This document shows positions 1 to 8,882 of a DNA stretch of 64,000 bases, piece by piece. Under the pieces are notes generated by a model that was given only the letters and a program-made list of their open reading frames with translations, was not told where the DNA came from and ran no database searches. Source of the stretch: Amycolatopsis sulphurea. Its GTDB lineage: Bacteria > Actinomycetota > Actinomycetes > Mycobacteriales > Pseudonocardiaceae. Within the stretch, counting starts at the first letter, position 1. Each line of letters starts with the position of its first letter. Made by a program: the position numbers and the translations under genes. The stretch lies in contig NZ_PDJK01000002.1 of assembly GCF_002564045.1 (NCBI RefSeq), positions 5,084,001 to 5,148,000 of the forward strand, given 5' to 3'.

Positions 1-1732
1 CGGTCAGGACCGGGTCGCCGGCCGGTTTCCCCAGCCTGGCCTGGAGTTGCTTGTCTGCGCTGTATTTCCGGTCGAACGGTGAAGGTGCTTGCGGGGCGTC
101 GAATGCCCATTGGGCGGGCGAGCTGGTACCAGGGAGGTAAAGGTAGGCGCTGGGCTCGTCAACTGGGTTGATCGTCACTCCTGGCCCGTTGTTCCAGAGA
201 CGCACGCACCAGGTTGCTTCGTGCCGAAACGCGGTGGAGTCGTCGGTCGGGGTGACGTCGGCGAATGCCCGGGGGTCGCCGGCTCGTCGCCAGTGCAGAT
301 AGGAGTTGGGACGGGTGGTGGATTCGAAGGACACGCAGCTCGGATCGGTCAAGCCGGCGACGATCTTCCAGGTCATCTCCGGGTGGCTGCCCGGTGTCCA
401 CTTGACCAGGGTGGCGCTGCCGGCGGAGTCGGTGACGTAGGAGTCGGAGTCGTCGGAGAAGTAGGTGTGGATGGTCTGGTTCTGGTGTTCGTGCTGGCCG
501 GTGGCGACGAATCGGACCCGGTCGAGGGGCTTTCCGGCGAGGGCCGCATCGGCTGCGGCGACGAGGTCGGGATGCACCAGGCTCTTGGCCGCCCGGGTCC
601 GGATCTCGGTGATGGCCGTGATGTTGGCGTCGTCCTGTCTTTTCAGTTCCTTGTCGGTGTCGTGTTGCCAGGCGGCTTGTGCGCCGGTGTCGACGTAGGC
701 TTTCCAGTCCGCCGGGTTGGTGCTGAGGAACGCTTCGTAGGCGGCGGTGTAGACCTCGGTGTCCTTGGCCGCGCGTTTGAGGACTTCGCGCAGGAAGTTC
801 TGGTCGGGCAGCTTCGCCAGGTCGTCATCGACGGTGATGCTGAGCTGCAGCGCGTAGTATGCCGCGGTAACCCGTGCTTGGCGGGCCTTCGCCTCGGCCT
901 TCTGTGCCTCGTCGCGGGTGGTGTCCTCGTCGGTCAGGCGCTTCGTGTCCTTGGCGTGCTCGGCGATGATGCCGTCGGTGAGGAAGCGCCATTGGTCTTC
1001 TGCGCTGCCTTTCAGCGCTGCGCGGGCGGCGGTTTTGACGGCGATGTCGTGGTGGTCGTCGGCTTTGAGGTCGAGCAGGACGATGAAGTCGTAGACGGTC
1101 TTGTTCAGGTCGGAGTCGGTGACGGCGACACTGATCAGTGCGGCGGCCCTGGCTTTCGCTTGGCGTTCTTTGCGCTGCGCTTCGCGGCGGTCCGTGACGA
1201 TCTTCTGGTCGGCGGCGTTGGCCGCGGCCATGCCGGTCTTGACGTAGGTGGTCGCCGCGTCGTCGCCGGAGGTGATCGCGTCGATCGCGCGGTCGCGGAC
1301 GGTCTGGTGCTCTGGCTCGAGAGGGTGCGGCTTGTCCAGGTCGTCGGCGGCCCGGTACATCGCCGAGACGAAGTCGCGGTCGGACAGGATCAGCAGCTCC
1401 GGTCCGGCGACGATACCCAGCAGCGCCGCGGCGCTGCCCTTCTCCACCTCGGAGGACTGCCCTGCCGGTGTCGGCGCTTTGGCCGGTGCCGGGGTCAGAT
1501 CGCCGCCCACGGCGAGCCTGGTGTCCGGGTTGCGATGAGCGGGCCGGGGAGCGGAGGGGCTTACCGGTGCGGCTGGGCTCTCGGCGGAAGCGCCGCGGTG
1601 GTGCGGAGCGGCTTCGGCGGCGATCGGAGCCGCGGCGGCGGCGATCCCGGCGACGAGGACGACGGCGCCCAACCGGGCGAGATGCCATCGTGGTGGTGAA
1701 TACGGAACGGATAGCAGATCGGATCGTGTCAC
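1..1732 (-). CDS. Secreted ALF-repeat protein with AbfB-like C-terminal domain (3' end outside window)
   Basis: Reading leftward from the GTG at 1732 gives 577 codons with no stop before the window edge, so the gene is 3'-partial. A purine-rich GGGGGAG lies just upstream of the GTG. Residues about 17-45 form a signal peptide or membrane anchor (WHLARLGAVVLVAGIAAAAA) after a short basic N-terminus. The middle part is Ala/Asp/Lys-rich helical sequence with degenerate ALF-type repeats such as RDRAIDAITSGDDAATTYVKTG and AVKTAARAALKGSAEDQWRFL. From about residue 405 the style changes to beta-rich sequence containing VSFESTTRPNSYLHW, which resembles the arabinofuranose-binding AbfB domain, so carbohydrate binding is plausible but inferred. 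It is divergent from the ALF genes at 2001 and 3157, with about 270 bp between. It probably belongs to the same secreted polymorphic-toxin family; no toxin domain is visible in the part present. Confidence 0.8.
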   Translation of the reverse strand, partial: MTRSDLLSVPYSPPRWHLARLGAVVLVAGIAAAAAPIAAEAAPHHRGASAESPAAPVSPSAPRPAHRNPDTRLAVGGDLTPAPAKAPTPAGQSSEVEKGSAAALLGIVAGPELLILSDRDFVSAMYRAADDLDKPHPLEPEHQTVRDRAIDAITSGDDAATTYVKTGMAAANAADQKIVTDRREAQRKERQAKARAAALISVAVTDSDLNKTVYDFIVLLDLKADDHHDIAVKTAARAALKGSAEDQWRFLTDGIIAEHAKDTKRLTDEDTTRDEAQKAEAKARQARVTAAYYALQLSITVDDDLAKLPDQNFLREVLKRAAKDTEVYTAAYEAFLSTNPADWKAYVDTGAQAAWQHDTDKELKRQDDANITAITEIRTRAAKSLVHPDLVAAADAALAGKPLDRVRFVATGQHEHQNQTIHTYFSDDSDSYVTDSAGSATLVKWTPGSHPEMTWKIVAGLTDPSCVSFESTTRPNSYLHWRRAGDPRAFADVTPTDDSTAFRHEATWCVRLWNNGPGVTINPVDEPSAYLYLPGTSSPAQWAFDAPQAPSPFDRKYSADKQLQARLGKPAGDPVLT

Positions 1733-2000
1733 AAGACTCCCCCTGACATCAGAATAATCGCGCACAAGAAATACGCACGTCGCCGCGCGCGAAATAGAGA
1801 AGGTTCGACGCTCGAAGAACGAACGGTCGTGAGGCGAGTAATCACACCTTTAACAAAGGGTGCGATCGCCCTGGGGTACCGCGGTGTTACTTTGAGTGAT
1901 GGTCCTCACATGGGTGATTGCGAGTTACTGTTTCGTGCCATGCTTTCCACGATCGGGTGATACCCGGGTCAAGGGCAAGCAAATAAGGGGAGGGCATCGG
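1733..2000. other. Divergent intergenic region between two ALF-repeat genes
   Basis: This stretch carries the promoters for the leftward AbfB-containing gene and the rightward ALF gene. It is visibly AT-richer than the flanking coding sequence (for example around 1740-1860), as expected for regulatory DNA. An in-frame ATG at 1896 could extend the rightward gene, but the sequence from 1896 to 2000 does not look coding. I could not pick a convincing operator here. Confidence 0.4.
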
Positions 2001-3077
2001 GTGTTTTCGCGCGCGCTTGCTGCTGGTGTTGCGGTCACGGCATTGCTGACCACCGCTGGCGTTGCGGATTCCTCTGCAGATCCGCTCGCGGGCCGCGAAA
2101 TTCGGGTTTTCCAACGGTCGGGGATTGAGGAATCGATTTGGTATCCGATGGTGCGGCAGATTGCTCTGTATAACCCAGCGGTATTAGTCCGAGTGGCCGC
2201 ATGGAATGCGATGCGTACCCCGGACGGGGAGGCCGCGCTGAAGGCGTTCGTGCTGACGGGGTTCTCGGGGGCCCAGCAGCGTGCCCTGCAGAACGTGGCC
2301 CGCAACCGCGATTTCGCGCAACGGGTGCTGGCCTCCTTCAGCGCGGCGTACTCGCCGCGGGTACACGAGGCCGCGGACCGGGCGCTGCGTGGCACGGATG
2401 CTGATCGGGAAGCGTTCGCCCGCACGGGTTTCGCCGAGGCCAGGACGCTGGACATGCGGGACCGCGAGGCGGACGAGGCGCATCGGCAGGTGATCGCGCA
2501 GGCCGAGCGGGACTTCGTGGTCTCGCTGGCGCAGAAGGATCCGGGCGAGCAAGTGCGGCTCGCCGCGCAGCACGCGCTGCGTCAGGGCAGCACGGACGCC
2601 GACATCCGGGAGTTCTACGCGACCGGCTGGATGGCTGCGGCGGAGTTGGACATCGAGTTCTTCCGGCAGCACAGCCAGGAAGCAGGAATGCGTTACCTCG
2701 CGCTGATACCCGGGCTGATCGCCGACGCTCAGGAAGCCGAGAAGGAAGCGCTTGCCGCCGGTGGCGCGGCGGCGGCTCAAGCCCGTGCGGTCGCGGCCCG
2801 GGCGTGGACGAGGGCCAAGGACGAGGCCGATGCCGCCCGCATAGCGTGGGAGACCGAGCAGCTGCGGTGCGTCGAGCAGGCTCGCTACTGGCAGTCCGTT
2901 GTGGACCGTTACTCCGGGAAGACCGACCCGATCTGGGTCTCGATCACCGGAGCAGCGGACAAGAACCGCACTGTCTGGACCGGTGAAGACGCTTTCGCGT
3001 CCGGGCAGTCCGGGCATTGGGCCGAGGTTTCGAGCCGGGCTCAGGCCGGCGTCGACCGGATGTCGAACCCCGGCTGA
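2001..3077 (+). CDS. Secreted ALF-repeat protein
   Basis: The frame is open from 1896, but the GTG at 2001 is preferred: it follows a strong GGGGAGGG ribosome site, and the protein then begins directly with a signal peptide (VFSRALAAGVAVTALLTTAGVA). The 358-residue product contains several ALF repeats, short helical units of about 43 residues: VLVRVAAWNAMRTPDGEAAL, VHEAADRALRGTDADREAF, VRLAAQHALRQGSTDADI, each followed by an aromatic-Gly-hydrophobic stretch. The C-terminal third is Ala-rich and probably alpha-helical (residues about 250-330) and ends without a recognisable enzyme domain. ALF repeats are typical N-terminal delivery regions of actinobacterial secreted toxins. This shorter protein may be an accessory or toxin-less paralog of the next gene, 80 bp downstream. 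Function is unassigned beyond the repeat family. Confidence 0.8.
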   Translation: MFSRALAAGVAVTALLTTAGVADSSADPLAGREIRVFQRSGIEESIWYPMVRQIALYNPAVLVRVAAWNAMRTPDGEAALKAFVLTGFSGAQQRALQNVARNRDFAQRVLASFSAAYSPRVHEAADRALRGTDADREAFARTGFAEARTLDMRDREADEAHRQVIAQAERDFVVSLAQKDPGEQVRLAAQHALRQGSTDADIREFYATGWMAAAELDIEFFRQHSQEAGMRYLALIPGLIADAQEAEKEALAAGGAAAAQARAVAARAWTRAKDEADAARIAWETEQLRCVEQARYWQSVVDRYSGKTDPIWVSITGAADKNRTVWTGEDAFASGQSGHWAEVSSRAQAGVDRMSNPG

Positions 3078-3156
3078 GCCTGTTCTTCGCTGATCTTGCG
3101 CGGCTCCGCCGGGGCGGTGCCGTGTGCTCTGTTCCTTTGACGAGGGGTGCTTTGTT

Positions 3157-6100
3157 GTGCGCAGACTGTCCAGAAGACCGAGAAGACACCCTGCGGCGAT
3201 CGCCGGATGGAATCGGGGCTTCGTCGTCGCGATGACGGCGGCCTTGCTGGCCGTGACCGCAGGGGAAGGCGCGGGCGCCGCCGTCGCGTCCGAGGCCAGG
3301 GCGGTTCACGGGCAGTGGCAGCCACCGGCCAAGAAGCCACCTGCTGTCGCCGCGCATGCCGCAGTGGAGCCGGACCCCGACGACGCCGCGCTGATCAAGC
3401 AGATGCAACGGGACTTGGTCACCGACATCGCCGACCATGACGAAGAGCAGGAAGTCCGGGACGCCGCGCGGGACACGCTGCGCCGCACCGACGCAGGCGA
3501 CGCGGGCGCGATCGACGAGTTCTTCGCGCACGGCAACATGGACGCCAGGGCCAAGGCAAGGAAGCGGAAGGCTGATGCGGACGCGGCGAACCGCGCGCTG
3601 ATCGAGCCGCTGGCCGGTCAAGGTGGTCCCGAGTTCAACGCAGCCGTGGAGCGGGCGTTGAAGGGCGATGCCCGGGCCCGGGAGAGCTTCCTTGCCTACG
3701 AGCGTGACATCGCGGCCGAGCGGGATCGCAAGAACGATGCTTTCACCAAGGAATACAACGCACGCCGTCGCGGGTACGTGCAGATGGTCGCCGATCTCGG
3801 CGGACCGGAAGTGTCGGCCGCGGCGAAAGCGGCGCTGGCACAAGGCGACGCCGCGATCGAGCAGTTCTTCGCCACCGGGTACCTCGAGGCGGCCAAACGC
3901 GACGCCGACGCCCGCGAGAAACAGGTAGCGGATCTGGAGCGGCAGCGCAAGGAGGCCGAGGCCGCGTCCGATCTCGCGCAGCGCACGGCGCGGGCGATGA
4001 CTGCGCGCCGCAACCTTCTGTCCGCGCACGCCGACGGCATCCGCGCGCTGGAACGGGCCGCGAACGACATGACTGCCGCCGCGAACACCTCACGCGAGAT
4101 CGCGAAAACCCTCGCCGCCGACCAGGCCGGCCACAGCTACCATCCGGAGCTCTACCAGAGGGCGAAGGACGAAGTCGCCCGCCACGTCGCAAATGCCGCC
4201 ATCGACGCCCAGCGAGCCCAGAGCGCGGCCGGGGCCGCGGCCGCGCAGGCCACCATCCTGGTGCAGAACGGAATGCCGCACGGGTCCGAGTGGGCGACCG
4301 TCGTGCAGGCGATGGCCGCGTCCGCGACCGCCGCGAAACAAGCCGCGGACACCGCGTCGCACGCCGTGGACGCCATCTCCGCGGACGCCGCGGCCACCGA
4401 CGCCAGCGAGAAAGCCAAGACACATGAGGAAAACGCTCGCCAGTGGCGCGCCAACGCCGAGGTGAACGCCGCTGCGGCACGGCAATTGGCCCAGGCTGCC
4501 GCAGACCAGGCCGCCGCCGCGGCCACCGCGGCCGAGCGGGCCAAGCAGTCCCACGCCGACGCCCTCACCGCGCTGCGCCAGGCACAAGAGCACGCGCAGA
4601 ACGTCAAGGACTCCCGCGCCGCGGCCGAGCGCGAACGCGACACCGCCGCGGCCAAGCGCGCCGAAGCCGAGATCAACCGGCAGCAGGCCGCCGCCAAGCG
4701 CGCCGAAGCCGAGGCCAAGCAGCGCGAAGCCGCCCACCAACGCGATATCGCGGTGCGCCAAGCCAACGTCGCCGCTCAGAAGCGCCGCGAGGCCGAACGA
4801 CAGGCCGATATCGCCGCCCAGAAACGCGGTTCCGCTCAGCAGCAGGAACAGATAGCCGCCGACCGGAACAAGGACGCCCGGCACCAGGAGCAGGCCGCTC
4901 TCGACGCTGACACCGACGCCCGCACCCAGGAACTCAACGCGAACCGGGCGCGCGACTACGCCGCCGAGGTCGCAAAGTCCGCCGAGACCCTCAACCGCAA
5001 GGCCCAGGTACTCGAAGGCCTCGCGCAAAAGGCACAGGGCATGGTGCAGGCCGCCCAGGGTGACAAGGACCGTGCCTGGGCTGCGGCGCATCAGGCCCGC
5101 GCCGACGCCGATCAGGCTGCTGCCGCGGCGAGGCAGGCGCGGTCGGACGCGGATGCCGCCGGCACCGCCGCAGTCAATGCTCGCAGCGCGGCCATCCAGG
5201 CGAACTCCGCAGCCAGCAACTCCCGCGCCGCTGCCGACCGTGCTCAGGCTGCGGCCTCCCAGGCTCGCGCCGCCGCCGACGCCGCCGAAGCCGCGGCTGA
5301 GCGCGCCCGCACCGCCGCCACCGAAGCGCAGGCCGCCGCCGCCCGCGCGGACCAGGACGCCACCCGCGCCGAATCCGAGGCCGCACTCACCCACCAGGCC
5401 GCCATGCGCGCCGAGGCCGCTGCCGCCGAGGCCACCGCTGCCGAAGCCCGGGCCGCGCAGAACGCCCGTGCCGCCGCCGACCTGGCCCAGCAGACCGCGG
5501 TCAAATCCGCGCAGGCACTGGAGGCCGCGCAGCGCACCCAGGACGAGGCCAACGCATCGGCTGTGGAAGCCTCGACCGCCGCGCTGCAGGCAGGCATCGC
5601 CACCCGCGCCGCGAGCGCGGCCGTGCAGTCCGCGTCCGGCATCGCCAACCCGGCCGACTCGGCGATCGGCATGGCCGCGCCGTTCGCCGACACCGACGTC
5701 GACGCCGACTTCGCGCAGAACGTCGCCAACCGGGCCCGCGACACCGGCGCCAGCCAGGTCGACACCGCCCAAGCTGCCGCCAAGGACGCCGCCGAACGGG
5801 CCCGTATCGCCGCCGAAGCGGCGAAAAACGCGTCCGGCGAGGTCGCCCCTGCCTACCAGGCAGCCTCTGACGCCGCCGAGTCGGCCTCAACCGCAGCCCG
5901 TTCCGCGGCCGACGCGCAGGCTTCGGCGGCCGAGGCCGCGAAGGAAGCCGCCGGTGCCCGTCAAGCCGCTGCGGACGCGAATGTCGTCGACACCCAGGCC
6001 CAGGCCGATGCCCAGGCCGCCCGTGCCGCAGCCAACCAGGCGGCCGCCGACGCTGCCTTGGCCGGGCTGTCGGCAGACCAGGCCGAAGCCGACGCCCGCG

Positions 6101-7464
6101 CGGCCCGCCACGCAGCCGACAACGCCACCCGGGCCGCCAACGAAGCCTCCGCAGCGGCCACCCGCGCCGCCAATGACGCCGCCGCCGCGCAACGGGCAGC
6201 AGCGCAAGCCGCCAAGGACGCCGAAGCCGCGCGCGCGGCAGCCGACCGGGCACAGCAGCACGCCGACGACGCCAACGACGCAGCCACCAACGCCGAAAAC
6301 TACGCCCGCGACGCCGAAACCCGCGCAAAGAACGCCGCCGGCGACGCCAAGGACATCCAAGCCGAACTCGCCAAACTCCAGGACGAACTCCGCAAAGCCG
6401 ACGAAGAAGAGCAGCGCAAAGCCGCGGAAGAGGCGATCAACGACGACAGCGATGTCCCCGCACTCACCGCGGACGAGGAAACCGCCCTCCGCAAGGCGAA
6501 AGGCCAGCAAGGAGTCGACGACTACAACACCAACCGTGCGAAGGCCAACGCCGGCCTCATGGGCTTCATCACCGAACAGGGCGGCCAGGTCCTGCTCGAC
6601 CTTATCGGCTACACCGACGCGAAAAAGTGCTTCACCGAAGGCGACTTCATCAGCTGCATCATGACCGTCGTGAATGCCCTGCCACTGGCCAAGTTCGTCT
6701 CCGTGCTCAGCAAGATCCCGGACGCCGTATCCGCGACCGTCCGGATCGTCAAGGGAATCCGGTCGTTCAAAGACGCCATCGTCACCGCGCGACGCATCAC
6801 GACCAACCTCAGAAACTACGTACGGCAACTCATCAATTGTCGTGGCCTCGCACGACGCGCCACCACGGCAAACGCCCCTTGCACCCCCATTGACAAAGAA
6901 GAAGAACTTAAAAAACCCACACCCAAAGTCGACCCCGCACCCGGAATCCGGCTCGACCCCACCAAAGACAAAAAGAAGCTCGACGACTGCGCCAACGGCA
7001 CCATGCCCGCCGACACCACCATCAACGACCCACTCGAATCGTTCACCTACCTCGGCGACCCGGCACAACGTGCGCGAGGCGGCATCACCTGCATCGTGAC
7101 ACCTAAGATGGGGAGTGCATATCGAGCGGATCCGGCAGGGTTTGACCCGCGTACCATGCAGCGCGGTCACCTGATCCCCAGAAGGTTTAATGGACCCGGC
7201 ACACTGGCCAACATCGTCAACCAATATATCAAGGTCAACCATCCGGTTATCAGTACCATCGAACGCGCCGTAGCCAAAGCGCTGAGCCCTGGAGGCGACA
7301 CCGAGATTGTCTACCGCGTCTCTGTCCAGTACCCCAGTAACACGGCATGGGTACCGGAATGGATCTTCATCGATGCCATCGGCAACCACGGCTACTACTG
7401 CCGCGCTACCATCGAGAACGTTCCAGACGCCAATGGGAACATCGATACATCGGGCTGCTACTGA
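3157..7464 (+). CDS. ALF-repeat polymorphic toxin with C-terminal DNA/RNA non-specific endonuclease domain
   Basis: Start chosen at GTG 3157 (GAGGGG nine bases upstream); the frame is also open from 3124. The protein is about 1435 residues. The order is an Arg-rich N-terminus with a signal-anchor (FVVAMTAALLAVTAGEGAGA), three ALF repeats (about residues 90-245, e.g. VRDAARDTLRRTDAGDAGAI and VSAAAKAALAQGDAAIEQFF), a very long Ala/Gln/Glu/Arg coiled coil (about 250-1090), and a hydrophobic pre-toxin segment (about 1110-1230, FISCIMTVVNALPLAKFV). After a Lys/Pro linker the nuclease domain spans about 1275-1435. Its core is RGHLIPRRFNGPG followed by NIVNQ, the RGH signature of NucA/EndA-type nucleases (Endonuclea_NS family), where His is the general base. 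The 3' end is less GC-rich than the coiled coil, as in exchangeable toxin tips. The SUKH gene at 7508 is the probable immunity partner. Confidence 0.85.
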   Translation: MRRLSRRPRRHPAAIAGWNRGFVVAMTAALLAVTAGEGAGAAVASEARAVHGQWQPPAKKPPAVAAHAAVEPDPDDAALIKQMQRDLVTDIADHDEEQEVRDAARDTLRRTDAGDAGAIDEFFAHGNMDARAKARKRKADADAANRALIEPLAGQGGPEFNAAVERALKGDARARESFLAYERDIAAERDRKNDAFTKEYNARRRGYVQMVADLGGPEVSAAAKAALAQGDAAIEQFFATGYLEAAKRDADAREKQVADLERQRKEAEAASDLAQRTARAMTARRNLLSAHADGIRALERAANDMTAAANTSREIAKTLAADQAGHSYHPELYQRAKDEVARHVANAAIDAQRAQSAAGAAAAQATILVQNGMPHGSEWATVVQAMAASATAAKQAADTASHAVDAISADAAATDASEKAKTHEENARQWRANAEVNAAAARQLAQAAADQAAAAATAAERAKQSHADALTALRQAQEHAQNVKDSRAAAERERDTAAAKRAEAEINRQQAAAKRAEAEAKQREAAHQRDIAVRQANVAAQKRREAERQADIAAQKRGSAQQQEQIAADRNKDARHQEQAALDADTDARTQELNANRARDYAAEVAKSAETLNRKAQVLEGLAQKAQGMVQAAQGDKDRAWAAAHQARADADQAAAAARQARSDADAAGTAAVNARSAAIQANSAASNSRAAADRAQAAASQARAAADAAEAAAERARTAATEAQAAAARADQDATRAESEAALTHQAAMRAEAAAAEATAAEARAAQNARAAADLAQQTAVKSAQALEAAQRTQDEANASAVEASTAALQAGIATRAASAAVQSASGIANPADSAIGMAAPFADTDVDADFAQNVANRARDTGASQVDTAQAAAKDAAERARIAAEAAKNASGEVAPAYQAASDAAESASTAARSAADAQASAAEAAKEAAGARQAAADANVVDTQAQADAQAARAAANQAAADAALAGLSADQAEADARAARHAADNATRAANEASAAATRAANDAAAAQRAAAQAAKDAEAARAAADRAQQHADDANDAATNAENYARDAETRAKNAAGDAKDIQAELAKLQDELRKADEEEQRKAAEEAINDDSDVPALTADEETALRKAKGQQGVDDYNTNRAKANAGLMGFITEQGGQVLLDLIGYTDAKKCFTEGDFISCIMTVVNALPLAKFVSVLSKIPDAVSATVRIVKGIRSFKDAIVTARRITTNLRNYVRQLINCRGLARRATTANAPCTPIDKEEELKKPTPKVDPAPGIRLDPTKDKKKLDDCANGTMPADTTINDPLESFTYLGDPAQRARGGITCIVTPKMGSAYRADPAGFDPRTMQRGHLIPRRFNGPGTLANIVNQYIKVNHPVISTIERAVAKALSPGGDTEIVYRVSVQYPSNTAWVPEWIFIDAIGNHGYYCRATIENVPDANGNIDTSGCY

Positions 7465-7507
7465 TAGCGTCACCAGCACACCGACCACACCGAATCAGCG
7501 AGGAGTC

Positions 7508-8107
7508 ATGGACCAATCACAAGGCCGGCGATCGATCGACGAACTTGCCGAAGCCGCAGGCTGGACCGGCAGTATCAACCAAGGTCGTGACTGGGATACT
7601 GTCGAGCGAGCTCTCGGTCTGACGCTTCCCGAAGACTACAAAGCCATGATGTCGCGGTTCCCGTCAGGGTTCTTCCGAAACGCCGTTTGGATAACCAACC
7701 CGATAGATGCCCGCGTTGACCTAGGCACGTTTCTGCGGGAGGATGTCCACGAAGTTGTCGAGTCCTTCAGTGGAGAGAATGGCGATTTTATGGAGGATAC
7801 GAACTACGCATTATTCCCGGCTCCGGGCGGCCTCCTGCCATGGGGCAACGACCTTCAAGGAGGAAAATTCTTCTGGCTAACCAAAGGCATCGACCCAAAT
7901 GAGTGGCCAGTGGTTTACTGGAGTCGCGACTTGTTTGAGTGGACAGAGCATGATTCCGGTGTCGTCGACGCCATTATGAAAATCCTCACCTGTGCTGGCG
8001 ACGACAACATCATCCGCATGGACCTCGGTGAAGAAGAGTCCATCTTCCGGGTTCCCTCGACATATATGGGAAACGGCGGTTGGCTACCCCATGAGGAATA
8101 CCGATAA
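7508..8107 (+). CDS. SUKH (SMI1/KNR4) family immunity protein
   Basis: The 199-residue product starts at ATG 7508 behind AGGAG, 44 bp after the toxin stop. The frame is open further upstream but only in the shadow of the toxin. It has the SUKH hallmarks: a predicted helix, WDTVERALGLTLPEDYKAMM, near the N-terminus, then a beta-rich half with LFPAPGGLLPWGNDLQGGKFFW and a C-terminal helix. Such proteins bind and neutralise the nuclease tips of polymorphic toxins, so the likely partner is the nuclease domain encoded immediately upstream. The codon use is less GC-biased than the surrounding chromosome, in line with acquisition together with the toxin tip. It is expected to be cytoplasmic, as it has no signal peptide. 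Confidence 0.85.
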   Translation: MDQSQGRRSIDELAEAAGWTGSINQGRDWDTVERALGLTLPEDYKAMMSRFPSGFFRNAVWITNPIDARVDLGTFLREDVHEVVESFSGENGDFMEDTNYALFPAPGGLLPWGNDLQGGKFFWLTKGIDPNEWPVVYWSRDLFEWTEHDSGVVDAIMKILTCAGDDNIIRMDLGEEESIFRVPSTYMGNGGWLPHEEYR

Positions 8108-8290
8108 ATCTCTTGTGGCTGGAGGAGCCGACTTGCCGAAGTGGTAACCGGGCGGCCGACGTGGCCTCCATGACGGGTGTTTTGGTGCCTGTCGTCTTGT
8201 TGGGGTCGCATCTATTCTATGTCGAAACATTGGGAAATGATGAATCAATAATGGCCGAAGCCGGGTGCTTGATCAAACCCGGGTGTGTCC

Positions 8291-8440
8291 GTGCTTGACA
8301 AGGTGATGGTGCAGTACCCCAGTCCGACAGCAGCTATGCCAGCGTGGGTTTTCATTGATGCTGTAGGGCCCAACGGATTCAACTGCTCCGCGGAAATCCA
8401 GAACGTTCCTTCAGGAAACCAGACGAAGACACGATGCTGA
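8291..8440 (+). pseudogene. Orphan C-terminal tip of a second nuclease toxin
   Basis: A 49-codon open frame (GTG 8291 to TGA 8438-8440) encodes QYPSPTAAMPAWVFIDAVG, then NCSAEIQNVP and a terminal Cys. It aligns with the last 50 residues of the complete toxin (QYPSNTAWVPEWIFIDAIG, YCRATIENVP, SGC). The two copies have diverged substantially, so this is an old or independently acquired variant. The RGH active-site part is absent, so the product cannot be a nuclease. It lies directly before the remnant of a second SUKH gene, which makes the pair look like a displaced alternative toxin-tip/immunity cassette. No ribosome site is convincing. Confidence 0.7.
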
Positions 8441-8882
8441 CACCAGGAGGTCAGGCGTCCTCGCCTGCTGCCGCCAGTCTCCGGGAGAGCCGATGACCGA
8501 AGCCTATGCCCCGTCCCTTGTCGACAAGATCGCTCGACTCCTCGATTGGCGCGAAGATTTCACGCCGGAAAAAGAATGGTCAGACGTTGAACGTGAACTT
8601 CGTATATCGCCGCCAGGCGACTATAAAGAACTCCTAAAAACGCTTCCCGGGCGGCGTATTCCGCGGGATAATTATTCGCAGCCCGGTTGTGAGTGGGCAG
8701 GTCTGGATTGAGTACAAGAATGATCTCGACGAACTCCTGGGAATACTCGGCGACGAGGACCTCGAATATCTCAAGTCGTCGACTACGGTCTCTTCCCCGA
8801 ATCTGGCGGCTTGCTGCCTTGGGGAGCTGATGGTCAACGGAACCCTCTGCTGGATTACCGCATCGACCGACCCGGACACCTG

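Noticed and set aside
89-1699. 536-codon plus-strand frame
   Set aside because: Gly/Val-rich antisense shadow of the leftward ALF/AbfB gene; no ribosome site or domain.
4090-5772. Long leftward frame opposite the toxin coiled coil
   Set aside because: Gly/Leu/Val-rich mirror of Ala codons; typical high-GC shadow.
4200-6400. Repetitive DNA that looks like a tandem array
   Set aside because: The repetition comes from Ala/Glu/Arg heptads in the coiled coil; there are no equal-length spacers, so it is not CRISPR.
5060-6664. Pro/Arg-rich plus-strand frame inside the toxin gene
   Set aside because: Frame-shifted reading of Ala-rich codons; low complexity and no start signal.
8113-8298. 61-codon frame between the two toxin cassettes
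   Set aside because: No ribosome site, no homology to neighbours, poor composition.
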